Shown here: in pieces, positions 60,806-64,000 of the stretch | How positions within the stretch are numbered: position 1 is the stretch's first letter | Layout: every line of letters begins with the position of its first letter | DNA from: Nocardioides panacis | Lineage (GTDB): Bacteria; Actinomycetota; Actinomycetes; Propionibacteriales; Nocardioidaceae | DNA: 64,000 nucleotides | Reading direction: 5' to 3' | NCBI RefSeq assembly: GCF_019039255.1 | Contig: NZ_CP077062.1 | Coordinates: 2,728,001-2,792,000, forward strand | The notes under the pieces: model-generated | The model's input: only the letters and a program-made list of their open reading frames with translations | Databases searched by the model: none | Told to the model about the DNA's origin: nothing | Made by a program: the position numbers and the translations under genes

Positions 60806-60833
60806 CTCCCTCGCCCCCGGGGGGACGAGGGAG
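60806..60833 (-). terminator. Hairpin between clpP2 and clpX
   Basis: CTCCCTCG and CGAGGGAG flank an inner C/G-rich palindrome immediately after the clpP2 stop. There is no T-run, so it may be a partial terminator or an RNA-stability element that separates clpP1P2 from clpX expression. Confidence 0.6.
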
Positions 60834-60838
60834 ACCGG

Positions 60839-61507
60839 TCAGGCGGGGGTCAGCGAGCCCTTGCGCGACTCCAGGATCGCGTCGATCAGGCCGTAGTCCA
60901 CCGCGGCGTCCGCGGTGAGGATCTTGTCGCGGTCGATGTCCCGGCTGACCTGCTCGACGTCCTTGCCGGTGTGCTCGGCGATCATCTTCTCGAGCAGCTC
61001 CCGCATCCGCAGGATCTCGTTGGCCTGGATCTCGATGTCGGAGGCCTGGCCGTAGGTGCCCTCGGTGTAGGGCTGGTGGATCAGGATCCGGCTGTTCGGC
61101 AGCGCGAGGCGCTTGCCGGGGGCCCCGGCCGCGAGCAGGATCGCGGCGGCGGAGGCCGCCTGACCCAGGCACACGGTCTGGATGTCCGGCTTGACGAACC
61201 GCATCGTGTCGTAGATCGCGGTCAGCGCGGTGAACGAGCCGCCCGGGGAGTTGATGTAGATCTGGATGTCCCGGTCGGGGTCCATCGACTCCAGGCAGAG
61301 CAGCTGGGCCATCACCGCGTTGGCGATGTCGTCGCTGATCGGGGTGCCGAGGAAGATGATCCGGTCCTCGAAGAGCTTGCCGTAGGGGTCGATGCGGCGG
61401 AACCCGTAGGAGGTCCGCTCCTCCCACTGCGGGATGTAGTAGTTCGCCGAGGGGGCCGCCACCTCAGGGGCTCGCCCCGTCAGACCCGGGATGCTGGAGC
61501 TGGTCAT
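60839..61507 (-). CDS. clpP2: ATP-dependent Clp protease proteolytic subunit ClpP2
   Basis: The 222-residue serine protease has the catalytic serine in GQAASAAA, histidine in LIHQP and aspartate in DIDRDKI. The N-terminal stretch ([32 protein letters not shown]) matches actinobacterial ClpP2. It forms a mixed tetradecamer with ClpP1. GAGG overlapping the clpP1 stop precedes the ATG, and the gap between the two genes is 8 nt. Confidence 0.96.
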   Translation of the reverse strand: MTSSSIPGLTGRAPEVAAPSANYYIPQWEERTSYGFRRIDPYGKLFEDRIIFLGTPISDDIANAVMAQLLCLESMDPDRDIQIYINSPGGSFTALTAIYDTMRFVKPDIQTVCLGQAASAAAILLAAGAPGKRLALPNSRILIHQPYTEGTYGQASDIEIQANEILRMRELLEKMIAEHTGKDVEQVSRDIDRDKILTADAAVDYGLIDAILESRKGSLTPA

Positions 61508-61515
61508 GGCGGTCC

Positions 61516-62133
61516 TCACTTGTTCCGGGCCGGACGGCCCTCGTCGGCGACCTGGCGGGCGCTCGAGATCACGTGGTCGATGAAGCCGTAGTCCAGTGCC
61601 TGCTCGGCGGTGAACCACCGGTCGCGGTCGGCGTCCTGCTCGACCTGCTCGAGCGCCTGGCCGGTGTGCTGGCTGATCAGCTCGAAGAGCACCTTCTTGA
61701 TGTGCAGCGACTGCTGGGCCTGGATCTTGATGTCCGAGGCCGAGCCGCCCATGCCGCCCGAGGGCTGGTGCATCATGATCCGGGCGTGCGGGAGGGCGTA
61801 GCGCTTGCCCGCCGCGCCGGCGCACAGCAGGAACTGGCCCATCGAGGCGGCCAGGCCCATGCCCACGGTCGCGACGTCGTTGGGGATGTAGTTCATGGTG
61901 TCGTAGATCGCCATGCCGGAGTCCACCGAGCCGCCGGGGCTGTTGATGTGCAGGAAGATGTCGGTCTCGGGGTCCTCGGCGGACAGCAGGAGCATCTGCG
62001 CGCAGATCGCGTTGGCGTTCTGGTCGCGCACCTCGGAGCCGAGGAAGATGATCCGCTCCCGGAGCAGACGCTGGTAGATGTGGTCGTCGAGCCCGTACGT
62101 CCCGCCGCCACCGTTCATCTGGGTCTCAGTCAC
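61516..62133 (-). CDS. clpP1: ATP-dependent Clp protease proteolytic subunit ClpP1
   Basis: The 205-residue protein has the catalytic serine in GLAASMGQF, histidine in MMHQP and aspartate in DADRDRWF. It aligns with mycobacterial ClpP1 ([31 protein letters not shown]). The GTG at 62133 is 7 bases after a TAGGGT -10 box, consistent with a leaderless message. A longer start at 62169 would place that box inside the gene and is rejected. Confidence 0.95.
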   Translation of the reverse strand: MTETQMNGGGGTYGLDDHIYQRLLRERIIFLGSEVRDQNANAICAQMLLLSAEDPETDIFLHINSPGGSVDSGMAIYDTMNYIPNDVATVGMGLAASMGQFLLCAGAAGKRYALPHARIMMHQPSGGMGGSASDIKIQAQQSLHIKKVLFELISQHTGQALEQVEQDADRDRWFTAEQALDYGFIDHVISSARQVADEGRPARNK

Positions 62134-62140
62134 GTCCCCG

Positions 62141-62198
62141 ACCCTAGCCGGAACGAGGGACACATCCACGAACTGTCCCGACTTGTTCGCCCACAGCG
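62141..62198 (-). promoter_or_regulatory. clpP1P2 promoter with candidate ClgR box
   Basis: On the - strand the -10 box TAGGGT (62146-62141) has a weak -35 (GTGGAT, 17-base spacer). Upstream, CGCTGTGGGCGAAC (62198-62185) differs at one defined position from CGCYNANRGCGWWS, the core I recall for the ClgR activator site of corynebacteria and streptomycetes. The site centre would be near -57, as expected for an activator with a poor -35. Confidence 0.6.
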
Positions 62199-62217
62199 CA
62201 CGGCGTGGTCCGGACGC

Positions 62218-62253
62218 GACCGTGGCCGGGAGGAGATCCTCCCGGCCACGGTC
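62218..62253. terminator. Long perfect palindrome after the M6 protease gene
   Basis: GACCGTGGCCGGGAGGA (62218-62234) and its exact reverse complement (62237-62253) form a 16-17 bp stem with almost no loop. It lies between the M6 protease stop and the clpP1 promoter, so it should insulate the two. Confidence 0.7.
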
Positions 62254-62312
62254 TGAACGATGCTCGAAGGCCCCTGACCCCCTGCGCCGTCCGTTCTACT
62301 CGGTCGAACCGG

Positions 62313-64000
62313 TCACTTCCGCTGGGAGACCTGGATCCCCATCGTGGTGCCGTTCTGGCTCAGCACCTTGATGTTGGTGCCGGTGTTCGGCACCTTCACG
62401 CTCGCGGCGGGCTGGGAGGCGTCCCAGTACGACGCGTTGTCATGGAACAGCGGCTGGGCCGCCTGGCCACGGATGTAGTTGGCCGTCCCGTTGACGTGCA
62501 GGGTGAAGGAGTCGGACTTCTCCAGCGAGAACGGCGAGTCGTAGCCGCTCACGCGCGGACGCCACAGGGTGCCGTCGAGCCGGACCAGCGGGCGCGGGTT
62601 CGCGTCCACCGGCAGGATCAGGCCCTCACCCGGGTGGGCGCTGGTGTTGTTGTCCGCCTGGGAGGTGTCCCAGTAGCTGACCAGCAGGCCGTTCTGGTAC
62701 GGGAACCGCTCCACGAAGTCCGGCTTGGTGTTGGCGTAGCCGAAGTTGTACGGACCCGACTGGAGGTACTTGTCGAACGACACGTACGCCCGGTTGGAGG
62801 CGATGTAGTAGTTGGCGAACGACTGCGAGATCGTGCTGCCCACCGAGCTGAACTTGTCCAGCGTCCAGCCGTTGGGGCTGGTCTCGGCGCCGTCGGCGAA
62901 CACCTGCGTGCCACCGGCGGTGATGCTGAGCGCGTCCACGAACAGGCCCGGCGTGTACGCCGGGTCGTTGCCCTGCACGCCACCGTCACCGACGTAGCGG
63001 ATCCGGATGTCGACGGTCTTGCCGGCGTACGGCGTCAGGTCGTAGCTCAGCGGCACCCACTTGCCGGCGGAGTCGCCGGTGAGGCCGTTGTTGGCCGCCG
63101 GGTCGGTCGCCGTGCCGGGGATGGTGTTCCAGCCGCTGCCGGTGTTGACCTCGACGTAGGCGTAGTCGTAGTCGGCCTCGATGTTGTAGTTGGCCTGGAA
63201 GTCCAGCTTGGCCGCGCCCGCGGGCAGGGCCACCGAACGGGCCATGGAGGCGACGTAGTCGTCCCCGGTCCCGCTCCACCAGGACTTGCTGCCGGCGTAC
63301 GGCGCGACCAGGTTCGAGGTGACCTGCTTCTTGGGCAGCACCACCACCGCGGCCTGGGCCTTGCTCGAGTTGTACTCGTGCGGGCCGAGCTCCAGCTTGC
63401 GGTTCTGCGACGGGAGCAGGGTCTCGTAGTCGAGCCAGCCGAGCTGCAGCTTGTCCCACGCGCCGAAGTCGGCGGCGCGGGTGCCGAGGGCCTGGTCCTT
63501 CGGGCCGTCGACGCGGCTCTGGGCCATGATCGACCAGTAGTTGACGCTGTTCTCGCCACCGTTGGTGTCGTAGAGGTCCGGCAGACCGAGGTCGTGGCCG
63601 TACTCGTGCGCGAAGACGCTCATCCCGCCGTTCTCGGGCTGGATGGTGTAGTCGCCGACCCACAGGCCGGTGTCACCGATCTGGCTGCCGCCGTACCCGT
63701 TGGGGCCACCGGTGCCGATCGGGGTGGTCTGGGTGTACCAGCGGTGCGACCAGATGGCGTCCTCGCCCTGGATCGGGTCGCCGTCGGCCTCGTCGCCGCC
63801 CGCGTGCACGATCTGGAAGTGGTCGAGGTAGCCGTCGGGCTCGTTGAAGTTGCCGTCACCGTCGGCGTCGTAGCGGTCCCACTGGTCGAACGTCTTCAGC
63901 TCGGCCGTGATGTCGGCGGTGGTGCGGCCGGCGGCCTTCTGGTCGGCGACCCACTGGTTGACCGCGTCCTGGACGAGGTTCCACGTGTTCTGGCAGACGT
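62313..64000 (-). CDS. M6 (immune-inhibitor-A-like) secreted metalloprotease, N-terminus outside window
   Basis: About 562 residues are visible and the frame is open to the window edge, so the start and any signal peptide lie beyond 64000. The zinc site is FAHEYGHDLGLPDLYDTNGGENS (HExxHxxxxxD, M6 family). A calcium-type loop DADGDGNFNEPDG precedes it and a jelly-roll carbohydrate/MAM-like domain follows (FQANYNIEADYDYAYVEVNTGSGW). Relatives are exported proteases that degrade host or environmental proteins. The gene ends before a strong palindrome. Confidence 0.9.
   Translation of the reverse strand, partial: VCQNTWNLVQDAVNQWVADQKAAGRTTADITAELKTFDQWDRYDADGDGNFNEPDGYLDHFQIVHAGGDEADGDPIQGEDAIWSHRWYTQTTPIGTGGPNGYGGSQIGDTGLWVGDYTIQPENGGMSVFAHEYGHDLGLPDLYDTNGGENSVNYWSIMAQSRVDGPKDQALGTRAADFGAWDKLQLGWLDYETLLPSQNRKLELGPHEYNSSKAQAAVVVLPKKQVTSNLVAPYAGSKSWWSGTGDDYVASMARSVALPAGAAKLDFQANYNIEADYDYAYVEVNTGSGWNTIPGTATDPAANNGLTGDSAGKWVPLSYDLTPYAGKTVDIRIRYVGDGGVQGNDPAYTPGLFVDALSITAGGTQVFADGAETSPNGWTLDKFSSVGSTISQSFANYYIASNRAYVSFDKYLQSGPYNFGYANTKPDFVERFPYQNGLLVSYWDTSQADNNTSAHPGEGLILPVDANPRPLVRLDGTLWRPRVSGYDSPFSLEKSDSFTLHVNGTANYIRGQAAQPLFHDNASYWDASQPAASVKVPNTGTNIKVLSQNGTTMGIQVSQRK

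Overview
The window reads as chromosomal DNA of a high-GC actinobacterium. GC-rich codon use, leaderless or weak Shine-Dalgarno starts, TANNNT -10 boxes and the conserved order clpP1-clpP2-clpX / valS / folC-ndk / mreBCD-PBP2-rodA / rne / rplU-rpmA-obgE-proB-proA / nadD-rsfS / leuS / comEA-comEC-holA-rpsT-lepA all fit. The accessory genes point to the Nocardioides / Propionibacteriales side of the phylum, but that is inference; no rRNA gene is present to settle it. Nearly all of the window is housekeeping, coding density is very high, and no gene-free stretch exceeds 300 bases. I see no phage, integrase, insertion sequence, CRISPR array or biosynthetic cluster.

Region by region. 1-5.9 kb: late aerobic cobalamin genes, with cobN (cut by the window start) and cobF on + facing a bluB-cobT fusion on -. 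5.9-16.2 kb: lepA, a kinase-like phosphotransferase, rpsT, holA, a membrane Ser/Thr kinase, comEC, comEA and a DegV protein. 16.3-25.4 kb: a Rossmann-fold protein, leuS with an attenuator-type leader, a MarR regulator, a sodium:solute symporter with a small membrane partner, galE, an SDR, a stress-type membrane protein, an SRPBCC protein and tRNA-Ala(GGC). 25.4-34.5 kb: one long - strand cluster, rplU-rpmA-obgE-proB-(unknown)-proA-(HTH_42)-(CDP-alcohol transferase)-(small TM protein)-nadD-rsfS-(histidine phosphatase). 34.5-44.7 kb: RNase E/G, a DUF2344 protein and its B12-binding radical-SAM partner, separated by an MFS exporter and a secreted phospholipase-D-like protein, then three small genes. 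44.8-54.7 kb: the rod-shape operon mreB-mreC-mreD-PBP2-rodA, a flavin-type oxidase homolog, ndk, a DUF4233 protein, folC and a GNAT enzyme. 54.7-64 kb: valS, an M3 peptidase, clpX, clpP2, clpP1 and an M6 metalloprotease cut by the window end.

Genes that work together. MreBCD, PBP2 and RodA form the elongation machinery, with start/stop overlaps throughout. ClpP1P2 and ClpX form one protease, with a likely ClgR box upstream of clpP1. ComEA and ComEC form a DNA-uptake pair. ProB and ProA catalyse successive proline steps. CobN, CobF, BluB and CobT belong to one vitamin B12 pathway.

Two things stand out. First, the leuS leader encodes an 11-residue peptide with three consecutive CTT leucine codons, followed by mutually exclusive hairpins and a T-run terminator: a textbook attenuator on an aminoacyl-tRNA synthetase gene. 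Second, five protein genes (the kinase, comEC, SRPBCC, histidine phosphatase and PBP2) and the tRNA variable loop each carry a one-base length anomaly inside a G/C homopolymer. This looks like sequencing error rather than biology, so these genes should be read as intact after correction.
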